This document shows positions 9,115-16,916 of a stretch of DNA of 44,564 bases, piece by piece. The notes under the pieces are model-generated. The model was not told the origin of the DNA and did no database searches. It saw only the letters and a list, made by a program, of their open reading frames with translations. Within the stretch, counting starts at the first letter, position 1, and every line of letters starts with the position of its first letter. A program made the position numbers and the translations under genes. The stretch is from Nitriliruptoraceae bacterium. GTDB taxonomy: Bacteria > Actinomycetota > Nitriliruptoria > Nitriliruptorales > Nitriliruptoraceae. The stretch spans positions 1-44,564 of the forward strand of contig SLMP01000110.1 in the NCBI GenBank assembly GCA_007133465.1, written 5' to 3'.

Positions 9115-9169
9115 CCGGCAAGGATAGGTGCTCGCGCAACCGCCCGTCGGGGTTCTGCTCCGCGAGGGG

Positions 9170-9200
9170 CGGGAACGGATCGGGAACACCGACCCGGAAC
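9170..9200. promoter_or_regulatory. Heptamer direct repeats, candidate SARP-type binding site
   Basis: CGGGAAC at 9170-9176, CGGGAAC at 9181-9187 and CCGGAAC at 9194-9200 are spaced 11 and 13 bp start to start. SARP/BTAD regulators are known to bind heptameric direct repeats about one helical turn apart. The repeats lie upstream of the SRPBCC gene and in the region shared with the divergent BTAD regulator. The link to that regulator is inference. Confidence 0.45.
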
Positions 9201-9231
9201 CTGACCCTCATCGAGCACAGCGGAGGGGAAC

Positions 9232-9681
9232 ATGTCCAACGTCGAGATGAGCCGCGACTACGCGGTCGACCGCAAGCGCCTGTTCGACCACCTCGTCGAG
9301 CCGTCGAACTGGCCGAGTTACTACAACGGGATGACCGAGGTCCTTCCGCACGAGCGCTTCGAGGAGCCCGGGGACGCCGTCAGCTTCCGCTACCGACTGC
9401 TCGGTCGGACGCTGGAGGGCACCGCGACCCTCGTCGAGATGCGGCCGGGGGAGCGGATCGTCCTGCGTGCCGACATCGCGGGGTTGCCGACCGTGGAGCA
9501 CGACTGGACCTACGAGGACGGCGACGCGGGGACCCACGTGCGGGTGGTGATGGACACCCCACCGGTGGACTCCTTCTTCGGTCGCGCGATCGACCGCTTC
9601 ATCCTGCCGCGGCAGCTCGAACGGGACCTCGCCCGTGCACTCGACAACGTCGAGGACCTGGTGGCCGTCGGGTTCGCGTGA
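9232..9681 (+). CDS. SRPBCC family protein (polyketide cyclase/START-like)
   Basis: The 149-residue protein has the SRPBCC pattern: an opening SRDYAVDRKRLFDHLVEPSNW followed by alternating strands and a long C-terminal helix (RQLERDLARALDNVEDLV). Such helix-grip domains bind hydrophobic ligands; the specific ligand is not predictable. GGAGG precedes the ATG at the right distance. The only large neighbour is the divergent BTAD regulator, so this is the first candidate for its control. There is no signal peptide, so it should be cytoplasmic. Confidence 0.85.
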   Translation: MSNVEMSRDYAVDRKRLFDHLVEPSNWPSYYNGMTEVLPHERFEEPGDAVSFRYRLLGRTLEGTATLVEMRPGERIVLRADIAGLPTVEHDWTYEDGDAGTHVRVVMDTPPVDSFFGRAIDRFILPRQLERDLARALDNVEDLVAVGFA

Positions 9682-9795
9682 CGCCGGGGCAACGGTGTCC
9701 CGGGCCGGCCAACGCGTGTCGGTCCAGGCGTCGCCCAGGCGCGTCGTCCCGGGCGTCGGTCGCCGAGGCGTCGCGTGCGCCGACGTCGGGTCGTG

Positions 9796-9981
9796 TCAGC
9801 CCTGGGCGCCCCGCCCGAACCACCGCTTCCAGAACGGCGGCGGGGTCGCGGCGGCGCGTTCCTCCTGCGTGCAGGTGCACCGCTGATCTCGCGGCACGCC
9901 GGCCAGCACCTGCTCGACGTGGGCGCCGCACCCGGCCCAGGTGGTCTTGCCACAGGCACGGCAGGTCGCACGTCGGCACAT
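9796..9981 (-). CDS. Small Cys-rich zinc-ribbon-like protein
   Basis: This 61-residue protein has a dense cysteine pattern in its first 37 residues: MCRRATCRACGKTTWAGCG, then a His, and RCTC. The spacing suggests a zinc-binding ribbon with Cys/His ligands. The C-terminus is short and basic or aromatic (PPFWKRWFGRG). A GGAGGG motif sits upstream of the ATG, supporting translation. I recognise it as resembling small uncharacterised actinobacterial proteins but have no function for it. It is divergent from the second SRPBCC gene. Confidence 0.72.
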   Translation of the reverse strand: MCRRATCRACGKTTWAGCGAHVEQVLAGVPRDQRCTCTQEERAAATPPPFWKRWFGRGAQG

Positions 9982-10170
9982 GAACGGGTCCCTCCACGGG
10001 TCGCTCGGGGTCGTCGAGGTGGCACGCTACCTCGACGCCTCGGCGCCACGGTCACCCGGCGCGACCGCCCGGCGGACGTGACCGGCGTGCGGCCCCCGTT
10101 CGGCCAGGCGCCCGCAGCGGGCGACAGCCCGTAGCATGCCCGCCGCGACCACGACCCTCGGGAGCCGTCC

Positions 10171-10704
10171 GTGGCGAGAGCCCCCCGCAGCCGCACCTCC
10201 GGTGCGATCGATCGCGTCGTCGTGTCGCCGGACGTGCCGTCGCCGGCGGCGCCACCGCGCGCTCCGTACGACCTGCACCTCGATGGCCGCTACGTCTTCC
10301 CGGCGTCCCCGGAGCACGTGTGGGCCACGATGAACCGGGTCGAGGAGTTCCCCAACTGGTGGGGCTGGCTGAAGGACTACCGCGTCGACGGCGGGCTCAC
10401 CCCTGGCGGCAAGCTGCACGGGTTCGTCGTGCCGCCGGTGCACTACACGTTCCTGGTCACGATCAACATCCACGAGGTGGAGCCGGCCCGGCACATCTCC
10501 GCGCACCTCACCGGCGACCTCGACGGGCGCGCGAGCGTCGACCTGCGCGACCACCCGGACGGCTGCGACCTCACGATCCGGTGGGCGGTGGAGATGCGCA
10601 AGCCGTCGCTGCGGCTCGCGTCCCACCTCTGCAAGCCGGTCATCGTCTGGGCCCACGACCACGTCATCGACATCGCTGCGAACCGGTTCCGCGACGCGCT
10701 GTAG
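10171..10704 (+). CDS. SRPBCC family protein
   Basis: This 177-residue protein has an N-terminal basic or Pro-rich extension (about 30 residues) and then an SRPBCC domain starting at YVFPASPEHVWATMNRVEEF, with a Trp-rich segment (NWWGWLKDYRV) and a C-terminal helix. I use the GTG at 10171, which has GGAG about seven bases upstream; a later start would lose the basic extension but keep the domain. The ligand is unknown. It sits between the divergent zinc-ribbon gene and the convergent CAP gene, so it looks monocistronic. Confidence 0.82.
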   Translation: MARAPRSRTSGAIDRVVVSPDVPSPAAPPRAPYDLHLDGRYVFPASPEHVWATMNRVEEFPNWWGWLKDYRVDGGLTPGGKLHGFVVPPVHYTFLVTINIHEVEPARHISAHLTGDLDGRASVDLRDHPDGCDLTIRWAVEMRKPSLRLASHLCKPVIVWAHDHVIDIAANRFRDAL

Positions 10705-10749
10705 CGGGCCACGGGCACCGGGTCGGTGGACCACCCGTCGCGCCAGCCG

Positions 10750-11370
10750 CTACGAGCGCCAGGCCTGCCACCACGGGCGAGGTGTGCACGCCGGGCCGGG
10801 GTCACGCCGCACGAGCGGTTCGACGGCGGTGCCGCGCGGGTGCGGGACGACGACCCCGTCCGGCACCCCGAGCAGCTGGGTCGCCCACAGGTGGCCGTCG
10901 TTGCGGCAGACGACCCCGATCCCGATGGCGGTGTAGCCGGCGTGCAGCAGGTTGTCGCGGTGTCCGTCCGATTCCATCCAGCTGACGTGCGCCTCGCCGG
11001 CGTCGCGCGGGCCCATCAGGATGTTCTCACCGACGCCGACGAAGTCGGGGTGCACCCGTCGAGACGCCGGGGAGTGGCGGTAGCCGGTCGTCAGCATCTC
11101 CTCCGACCAGCCGCGGGCGATCGCGGCCAGGTCCTCGTGCCACACGAGCGGCGGCAACCCCCGGGCGGCGCGCTCGTCGTTGACCCGCAGGTAGATGTCC
11201 CGGGCGAGCGCATCGGCGTCGAGCGCCTCACCCCAGCCGATCCGCTCCGAACCGGCCTCGAGGTCGTTCTCCGCCGGGAACCGGTCCGGGAGCAGGTCCG
11301 CCAGCCCGCCGAGCGCGAGCACCAGCACCGCGACGGCGAGCCACCCCTTGCCGTCCCCTTTGCCTTCCAT
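10750..11370 (-). CDS. CAP-domain (SCP/PR1-like) membrane-anchored extracellular protein
   Basis: The 206-residue product has one N-terminal hydrophobic segment (WLAVAVLVLALGGLADLL, about residues 10-27) that serves as signal anchor, then a CAP domain. CAP hallmarks are visible: VNDERAARGLPPLVW, SEEMLTTGYRHS, GENILMG, SWMESDGHRDNLL and GIGVVCRNDGHLWATQ. The His/Glu pocket is therefore intact. Bacterial CAP proteins are exported and mostly uncharacterised. It follows carbamate kinase by 36 nt on the same strand, so it may be in the same transcript, although there is no functional reason to link them. Confidence 0.9.
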   Translation of the reverse strand: MEGKGDGKGWLAVAVLVLALGGLADLLPDRFPAENDLEAGSERIGWGEALDADALARDIYLRVNDERAARGLPPLVWHEDLAAIARGWSEEMLTTGYRHSPASRRVHPDFVGVGENILMGPRDAGEAHVSWMESDGHRDNLLHAGYTAIGIGVVCRNDGHLWATQLLGVPDGVVVPHPRGTAVEPLVRRDPGPACTPRPWWQAWRS

Positions 11371-11406
11371 CGACGTCCCCCGTCACCACCACCACCTGCC
11401 GACCCG

Positions 11407-12345
11407 TCAGCCCGGGTCGGGTGCCACCTCGTCCGGTCCCACCTGGGTCCCGGCCGTCCCGTCGATCAACCCCGCGATCTCGTGCAGGTCACCGATCGCC
11501 GCGGTGTGATCCGTCGCCGCGACGAACTCACAGGCCGCCTCGACCTTCGGGCCCATGCTCCCCGCCGCGAACGCGTGTGTCCGCAGTTCCGACGGGGTGG
11601 TCTTCCGCAGCAGTTGCGGGTCCGGTCCGCCCCACCCGAGGTACACCCCCGGGGCGTCGGTCGCCATGACGAACCGGTCGGCTCCGAGCTCGCGGGCCAG
11701 CAGTGCGCTGGCACGGTCCTTGTCGATCACCGCCTCGATGCCCGTCAGCCACCGCTCGCGGTCGGGTGCGTAGGCGGTCGGGATGCCACCGCCGCCGGCG
11801 CAGATCACGACGCACCCGTGCTCCACCAGCGTGCGGATCGGCCGCAACTCGAAGATGCGCTTCGGGGTCGGCGACGCCACGACGCGGCGGACGTGCTCAC
11901 CGTCGACCGCGAAGGTCCAGCCGCGTGCCTCGGCCAGCCGGTCGGCCTCCTCCTGGCGGTACACGGGCCCGATCGGTTTCTGCGGATCCCCGAACGCGGG
12001 ATCGTTGCGGTCGACCTCGACCATCGTGAGGACCGTCGCGAGCTGGTGCTCGAACGGCAGCAGGTTGCCGAGCTCCTGCTCGATCAGGTAGCCGATCAGC
12101 CCCTCGGTCTGCGCGCCCAGGGCGTCGAGGGGATCGGGGGTCGCCTCCGGCGCGTACGCGGCGCCCTGGAGCGCGAGCAGCCCGACCTGCGGGCCGTTGC
12201 CGTGCGTGATCACGAGTTCGTGCTCGAGGGCCACCGACGCCAGGTCCTGGCAGGCCCGCTGCACGTTGGCGCGCTGCACCTCGACGGTCATCGGCTGCCC
12301 GCGCCGCAGCAACGCGTTGCCGCCCAGGGCGACCACGATCCTCAT
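11407..12345 (-). CDS. arcC: Carbamate kinase
   Basis: The enzyme interconverts carbamoyl phosphate plus ADP with carbamate plus ATP. The 312-residue protein has the amino-acid-kinase-fold motifs of Arc[16 protein letters not shown] at the N-terminus, [30 protein letters not shown] and [12 protein letters not shown]. Start is the ATG at 12345, which begins directly at the glycine-rich nucleotide site; an earlier in-frame ATG would add 14 residues upstream of the normal family start. No arginine deiminase or ornithine transcarbamylase is nearby, so this is not an arginine-deiminase operon. The gene lies 88 nt downstream of a formamidase/acetamidase on the same strand, which hints at ammonia or carbamate handling. 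Confidence 0.94.
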   Translation of the reverse strand: MRIVVALGGNALLRRGQPMTVEVQRANVQRACQDLASVALEHELVITHGNGPQVGLLALQGAAYAPEATPDPLDALGAQTEGLIGYLIEQELGNLLPFEHQLATVLTMVEVDRNDPAFGDPQKPIGPVYRQEEADRLAEARGWTFAVDGEHVRRVVASPTPKRIFELRPIRTLVEHGCVVICAGGGGIPTAYAPDRERWLTGIEAVIDKDRASALLARELGADRFVMATDAPGVYLGWGGPDPQLLRKTTPSELRTHAFAAGSMGPKVEAACEFVAATDHTAAIGDLHEIAGLIDGTAGTQVGPDEVAPDPG

Positions 12346-12433
12346 CCGCCTCACCTTCGTGTCCCGAGGCCCCTTCCGTGCCGGCACCCGGGCCTACGTC
12401 GCAGAACCTAGGCGGTGGCCGGCCGGACGTGCC

Positions 12434-13381
12434 TCAACCCGCGACGACGGACCTCGGCAGCCACGCGCCGACGACCCAGTTCGGCTGGTCGACGACCTCG
12501 TGGACCCGCAGGTCGACGGCGACGCTGCACAGCGCGTACGCCTCCGCCGGCGCCAACCCGACGGTCGTGCCGAGGTGGTCGATCATCGCGGTCGTCGCCC
12601 GCCGGGCGGCGTCCAGCAGGTCGCCCGAGACCCCGGTCGTGACGAACGAGCCACCGCTGGCCTGGTCGCCCGGCGCCGAACCGAAGGTCTCGAACGCCGG
12701 CTGGCGCAGCGTCAGGTCACGGCGCACGTCGAGCCGGACGGCGATGCGCATGGGCGACTCGATCGCGGTGCCGCACACCTCGCCGTCGCCCTGCGCGGCG
12801 TGGGTGTCGCCGACCGAGAACAGCGCTCCTTCGACGCCGACCGGCAGGTACAGCGTCGTGCCGACCGTCAGGTGCTTGATGTCGAGGTTGCCGCCCCAGT
12901 CGTCGGGCGGGACGATCGGGTGCTCGCCGGGAGCCGCCGGCGCGACCCCGATCGTGCCGGGGAACGGCGCGAGCGGGACCTCGATGCCGTCCGCGAACCG
13001 CGCCGCGTCCCCCTCGGGATCGAGGTCCCAGATCCGCAGCCACGGGTCCGGGAACTCGTCCGCCAGCAGCCCGAAGCCGGGGATGAGCGCGGTCCACCCC
13101 CAGTTCGATGGACTCAGCCCCAGCACCTCCACCTCGAGGACGTCGCCGGGACGGGCCCCGCCCACGAACACCGGCCCGGTCACCGGGTTCACGCGGGCGA
13201 AGTCGAGCCCGCCCAGGTCGCTCGCGTCCGAGCCGCGGTGCAGCTGCCCGCCGGACGAGTCGACGGTCTCGAGCTCGACCGTGGCCCCGGGTGCCACCTC
13301 GAGGACCGGCTCGATCGAGTGGTCCCAGACGTTGTGATGCTGCGCTTGGTGGACGGTGTGGTCGCTGGCGCCGAGTGTCAC
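12434..13381 (-). CDS. Acetamidase/formamidase family protein
   Basis: This 315-residue protein belongs to the FmdA/AmdA family of amidases that hydrolyse formamide or acetamide to acid plus ammonia. Diagnostic parts are the PGDVLEVEVLGL segment, the GEHP and DDWGGNLDIKHLTVGTTLYLPV stretch, and GDTHAAQGDGEVCGTAIES, which carries the conserved His and acidic residues. The GTG at 13381 has GAGGAG nine bases upstream and gives an opening VTLGASDHTVHQAQHHNVWD typical of the family. The long in-frame extension upstream overlaps the DUF1622 gene and is not real. It is divergent from DUF1622, with a 16-bp tandem repeat between them. Substrate preference cannot be decided. Confidence 0.92.
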   Translation of the reverse strand: MTLGASDHTVHQAQHHNVWDHSIEPVLEVAPGATVELETVDSSGGQLHRGSDASDLGGLDFARVNPVTGPVFVGGARPGDVLEVEVLGLSPSNWGWTALIPGFGLLADEFPDPWLRIWDLDPEGDAARFADGIEVPLAPFPGTIGVAPAAPGEHPIVPPDDWGGNLDIKHLTVGTTLYLPVGVEGALFSVGDTHAAQGDGEVCGTAIESPMRIAVRLDVRRDLTLRQPAFETFGSAPGDQASGGSFVTTGVSGDLLDAARRATTAMIDHLGTTVGLAPAEAYALCSVAVDLRVHEVVDQPNWVVGAWLPRSVVAG

Positions 13382-13403
13382 GGTGGCTCCTCGCGGGCTG
13401 TTC

Positions 13404-13435
13404 GGTCGTAGGCTGGATCGGTCATAGGCTGGACG
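13404..13435. repeat. Two tandem 16-bp direct repeats in a divergent promoter region
   Basis: GGTCGTAGGCTGGATC (13404-13419) and GGTCATAGGCTGGACG (13420-13435) match at 13 of 16 positions and abut. They lie between the divergent amidase and DUF1622 genes, and each contains a TAGGCT that fits the TAnnnT form of a -10 box. They could be regulator sites or duplicated promoter elements. Confidence 0.6.
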
Positions 13436-13507
13436 TGCCGTCGGAGGGAACCTCGCCGGCATCGGCCGTGCACGTCCGCTGGGTGGACGTGAGTCGGGAG
13501 GCAGGCG

Positions 13508-13894
13508 TTGTCCTTCGTCGAGATCGTCCAGTTGGTGGTCCGCATGCTCGAGGGGCTCGCGGTCGCGATCCTGTTCATCGGGGTGCTGTGGGGACTCGGT
13601 CGCGCCCTCGTGGAACGCGTGCAGGGCAGCTCGGCCGAGGAGGTCATCGCCGACACGCGGCTCGCGCTCGGTCGGGTGTTGCTGCTGGGACTCGAGGTCC
13701 TGATCGCGGCGGACATCATCGCCACGGTCGCCCTGGACCTGAACCTCGAGAGCGTGCTTGCGCTGGGCCTCGTCGTGCTGATCCGGACCTTCCTCAGCTG
13801 GGCGATCGAGGTGGAGTCCTACGGGCACTGGCCGTGGCAGGCCGCCGCTCGACGGGCGGCACTGGCGCCGGGCGCCAGCGCCGACGACGCGTAG
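13508..13894 (+). CDS. DUF1622 family membrane protein
   Basis: The 128-residue protein has three hydrophobic stretches: VVRMLEGLAVAILFIGVLWGL, ALGRVLLLGLEVLIAADIIAT and VLALGLVVLIRTFLSWAIEVE. The last two carry the DUF1622 hallmark pattern GLEVLIAADII ... VLIRTFLSW.IE. Function is unknown; it sits in the inner membrane. I accept the TTG start at 13508 because GGGAGG lies eight bases upstream and it places the first helix correctly; the next candidate ATG (13544) would cut into that helix. It converges on the acyltransferase gene with only 4 nt between stops. Confidence 0.85.
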   Translation: MSFVEIVQLVVRMLEGLAVAILFIGVLWGLGRALVERVQGSSAEEVIADTRLALGRVLLLGLEVLIAADIIATVALDLNLESVLALGLVVLIRTFLSWAIEVESYGHWPWQAAARRAALAPGASADDA

Positions 13895-13898
13895 TCGG

Positions 13899-14561
13899 TC
13901 ATCCGCCGGCCGGCAGCGGTTCGCGGCCGTCCGGTGTGGCTGGCACGAGCGGAGGCACCGGACCACCGACCGTGATCGGCCCCTGACGCTCGGGGTGGCG
14001 CCCCCGCACGCCGGCGTAGAAGGCCCGGATCGGAACCAGGTCCGCCTCGATGTCGCCGGTCGGCACGACGACCGGACCGATCACGGCCGTCCGGCGCCCG
14101 TGGTCGAGCGCGGTGAGCACCAACGGGACGCCTCCGGCCACGGCCAGGTGGTAGAAGCCGGACCGCCACCGGGGCACCTCGTGGCGTGAGCCCTCCGGGG
14201 CGATCGCCACCACCATGGCGTCCTCGCTCGCGAGCAGCGCCGCCGCGTGCCGGACCCGCTCCTCGGCCGGACCGCGTGTGATCGGGACCCCGCCGAGCCA
14301 GCGCAGCAGCCCCGCGACCGGCCACCGGAAGTAGGAGGCGAGTCCGATCCAGTGGACGCGCAGCCGGAACTGCAGCACACAGGCGAGCATCAGCGGTACG
14401 TCCCACACGCTCGTGTGGGGCGCGGCGATCATGACGAACCGCGGATCGGGCGGCGGGTGGCCCGCGATGCGCCAGCCGCGGAGCCGCAGGACCAACCCCG
14501 CGACGGCACGGACGAGCGTGACCATCCACGCGACGTCGTGGATCGTGCGTTGCGTCGGCAC
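13899..14561 (-). CDS. 1-acyl-glycerol-3-phosphate acyltransferase family protein (PlsC-like)
   Basis: This 220-residue protein has the PlsC-family catalytic block H-x4-D in APHTSVWDVPLM and the downstream EGSR motif in IAPEGSRHEVPRWRSGFYHLA, which bind the phosphate of the acyl acceptor. The length is short but normal for one-domain bacterial members. It would acylate a lysophospholipid or a related hydroxyl acceptor at the membrane. The ATG at 14561 begins at MPTQRTIHDVAWMVTLV with a hydrophobic helix. It is downstream of the SDR and BASS genes on the same strand (120 nt gap), so a common transcript is possible. Exact acceptor and acyl donor are unknown. Confidence 0.9.
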   Translation of the reverse strand: MPTQRTIHDVAWMVTLVRAVAGLVLRLRGWRIAGHPPPDPRFVMIAAPHTSVWDVPLMLACVLQFRLRVHWIGLASYFRWPVAGLLRWLGGVPITRGPAEERVRHAAALLASEDAMVVAIAPEGSRHEVPRWRSGFYHLAVAGGVPLVLTALDHGRRTAVIGPVVVPTGDIEADLVPIRAFYAGVRGRHPERQGPITVGGPVPPLVPATPDGREPLPAGG

Positions 14562-14681
14562 GGCCGGCCCCCTTCGTCGGTGGGAACGGGCGCGCCCGAG
14601 GTCGCGGTGCCGTCATGCCCATCGTACGCCCTGTCTCGGCGAGACGGCCTCCGCACCCCGGTCACACCGACGCGATGGCGC

Positions 14682-15551
14682 TCACGGTCGCGCCGTCGTC
14701 CCGGACGTCCGGATCGCGCCGTCGTCCCGCAGGCGTCGGGCGGCCAGGCGCCGGGCGAGCGACGGCGACAGCCGTGCCGCCACATCGGCGAGGTGGCCCG
14801 TCCGGCCGAGCAGCATCCGCGGCGGCACCCGCCGTCCGGCGCGGTGTCGGGCTGCCAACCGGACGATGGCCCGCGCGACGTCGTCGGCGTCGAGCGCGCC
14901 GCCGGTGGTGGTGCGGGGTGCGGTGGCGCCGACCTCGGTGACCGGGGTCGCCAGGAACGTCGGGTGCACGACCGTGACGGCGACGCCGTCGGTGCGCAAC
15001 TCGTCCGCGAGCGCCAGGAACACGCCCGTGAGCGCGTACTTCGCGCCGACGTACGCCGGTCGCCCGGCGACCGGGACGAGGCCCGCGACCGACGACACCA
15101 CGACGAGCAGCCCGTGCGCCGCCCGCAGCGCCGGCAGCGTCGCCCGGGCGGTCCGCAGGGCGCCGTGGTAGTTGACGTCCATGACCCGTCGGAAGGTCGC
15201 GTCGTCGGTGGTGGCGAGGTCGCCCAGTGCCGTGACCCCCGCGGCGGCGACGACCAGGTCGAGGCGGGGGACCTCGGTGAGGGCGGTGCGCAGGTCCGTC
15301 TCGCTGCGCGGGTCGCTGAGGTCGGTGGCGATCCAACGGCCGGGGACGCTCGCATCGTCGTCGGCGTCGGCGGGACCCGTGCCGGGTCGGTCGACGCCGA
15401 TGACGCCGCAACCTCGCTGCTGCAGGTGGGTCTGCAGGGCGCGGCCGACGTGGCCGGCGGCGCCGGTGACCAGCGCGAGCGGCGGCGCGTGCGGGGCGGT
15501 GGCGCGCTCGGCGGGGGAGGGGCGTGCGCTGCGTGGTCGTGGCGGACTCAC
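14682..15551 (-). CDS. Short-chain dehydrogenase/reductase
   Basis: The 289-residue oxidoreductase has a Rossmann NAD(P) motif TGAAGHVG near residue 28, the NAAG-equivalent VAAAGVTALGD, the catalytic Ser in VVVSSVAGLV and the Y-x3-K in PAYVGAKYALTG. It is a classical SDR; substrate is unknown. The GTG at 15551 overlaps the stop of the upstream transporter as GTGA, which marks translational coupling; the first ~25 residues are a Pro/Arg-rich extension. Coupling to a BASS-type transporter suggests the two act on the same organic acid or sterol-like compound, but that is inference. Confidence 0.9.
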   Translation of the reverse strand: MSPPRPRSARPSPAERATAPHAPPLALVTGAAGHVGRALQTHLQQRGCGVIGVDRPGTGPADADDDASVPGRWIATDLSDPRSETDLRTALTEVPRLDLVVAAAGVTALGDLATTDDATFRRVMDVNYHGALRTARATLPALRAAHGLLVVVSSVAGLVPVAGRPAYVGAKYALTGVFLALADELRTDGVAVTVVHPTFLATPVTEVGATAPRTTTGGALDADDVARAIVRLAARHRAGRRVPPRMLLGRTGHLADVAARLSPSLARRLAARRLRDDGAIRTSGTTARP

Positions 15552-16549
15552 GCCTCGGCTGCCTGGCTGGTGGCGAGGGCCGGTTCGGGGGGCCGGCGCG
15601 ACCAGACGGTGGCCACCGTCAGCCCGGCGATGATGTGCCAGATACCCCACCACGCCGCGACCAGCGCCATGCCGCCCAGCCCGCCGAAGAACCCGAAGAT
15701 CAGCACGAGTGCGAGGGCGGAGTTCTGGATGCCGATCTCGATCGAGACGGCGCGCCGGTCGCGTTCGGGCAGCTTGGCGGCGGCGGCGGCGCCGTAGCCG
15801 AGCAGCAGCGCCATCGCGTTGTGGATGAACACGGCGAGGAGGACGACGCCGAGCAGGGCGGCGAAGTGCTCGAGGTTGCTGATGAACGCGATCGCGATGA
15901 AGCCGAGGAAGAACACGATCGAGATGATGCGCATCGGCTTGTAGAGCTTCTCGGCGATGGCCGGCCGGTGCAGGCGCAGCAGGACGCCGGCGGTGACCGG
16001 CAGGGCGAGGAGCAGCCCGATCGTGATCGCGAGGTCGGCGGGGTTGAGGGCGACCGAGCGCAGCACCTCGCGGGTGCCCTCGTTCATGGAGCCCCAGAAC
16101 GCGAAGTTCAGCGGCGTCATGATGGCGGCCATGGCGGTCGACACGCCGGTCATGCCGATCGACAGGCCGGTGTTGCCCTTCGCGAGGTGCGTGATGATGT
16201 TCGAGATGTTCCCGCCGGGGCAGCACCCGACGAGGATCATGCCGAGCGCGATCGACGGCATCGGATCGATGATCCGGGTCAGCGCGAAGGTGGCTGCGGG
16301 GAGCAGCAGGAACTGGGCGCCGAGGCCGATCAGGGGCGCTCTGGGGGTGCGGAAGACCGAGCGGAGGTCGTCGACGCGCACGTCCAGCGCGATGCCGAAC
16401 ATGATCAGCCCGATGGCGACGTTGAGCACCATGAGGCTGGCCGGGTCGAAGTTCAGCATCACCTCGTCGACGTCGGCGGCCAGGAGCACCTCATCGAACG
16501 CGCTGCCGTTCGCGCTCGCGCTCGCCAACAGGGAAGACAGCACGTGCAT
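15548..16549 (-). CDS. Bile acid:sodium symporter (BASS) family transporter
   Basis: This 333-residue polytopic membrane protein has the BASS/ACR3-fold pattern of about nine or ten helices. Clear signatures are MVLNVAIGLIMFGIALDVRVDDL, GMILVGCCPGGNISNIITHLAKGN and SIEIGIQNSALALVLI. The crossover motifs (CCPGG.SN and E.G.QN) that form the sodium sites in BASS proteins are intact. I use the ATG at 16549, which has GAGGAG eight bases upstream, rather than the earlier ATG that adds 20 Arg/Gly-rich residues. BASS members carry bile acids, pyruvate, pantoate and other organic anions, so the substrate is open. It heads a coupled pair with the SDR gene. Confidence 0.92.
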   Translation of the reverse strand: MHVLSSLLASASANGSAFDEVLLAADVDEVMLNFDPASLMVLNVAIGLIMFGIALDVRVDDLRSVFRTPRAPLIGLGAQFLLLPAATFALTRIIDPMPSIALGMILVGCCPGGNISNIITHLAKGNTGLSIGMTGVSTAMAAIMTPLNFAFWGSMNEGTREVLRSVALNPADLAITIGLLLALPVTAGVLLRLHRPAIAEKLYKPMRIISIVFFLGFIAIAFISNLEHFAALLGVVLLAVFIHNAMALLLGYGAAAAAKLPERDRRAVSIEIGIQNSALALVLIFGFFGGLGGMALVAAWWGIWHIIAGLTVATVWSRRPPEPALATSQAAEA

Positions 16550-16664
16550 CCGACCCGCTCCTCGACCTCGTCCCAGCTGCATCCTGCCCGACGCGCTCGC
16601 CGGAAGCACGCTCGGACCCGGCGGGGGTGCGGCGAACCGGCCGTCACCGCGGTGATCCGGACGG

Positions 16665-16799
16665 TCAGCCGAAGATGCGCTCGAGGATGATGAAGAGCCC
16701 GACGCCGCCGACGGACAGGAACAACGCGATGATCAGCAGCCATGCGACCCGCTGGGTCCGGCGTCGACGTTGCGGGGTGTCGCGTTCCGGATCGGGCAT
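16665..16799 (-). CDS. Small single-pass membrane protein
   Basis: A 44-residue product consists of a charged N-terminus (MPDPERDTPQRRRRTQR) and one hydrophobic helix (VAWLLIIALFLSVGGVGLFIIL). GGAG is five bases upstream of the ATG at 16799. It would insert in the membrane with the Arg-rich end inside. No family is recognised. It lies 115 nt upstream of the BASS gene on the same strand. Confidence 0.6.
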   Translation of the reverse strand: MPDPERDTPQRRRRTQRVAWLLIIALFLSVGGVGLFIILERIFG

Positions 16800-16903
16800 G
16801 AGGGCTCCGAGGGGAGGCGTGACCCGACGTCGGGCCACGTGAGCTGATTCCTGCGTCATTCGCGGCCGGGCCACGATCGCGTGGGCCTGCCGCACCCTAC
16901 GGG

Positions 16904-16909
16904 TAGCGT
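16904..16909 (+). promoter_or_regulatory. Probable -10 box for a leaderless mRNA
   Basis: TAGCGT lies exactly seven bases before the ATG at 16917, and that ATG has no Shine-Dalgarno. This TAnnnT-N7-ATG layout is the classic one for leaderless transcripts in actinobacteria. A convincing -35 box is not visible. Confidence 0.4.
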
Positions 16910-16916
16910 CGTCGGT

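Noticed and set aside
10726-12411. 561-residue plus-strand ORF
   Set aside because: Antisense to the CAP protein and carbamate kinase, both unmistakable.
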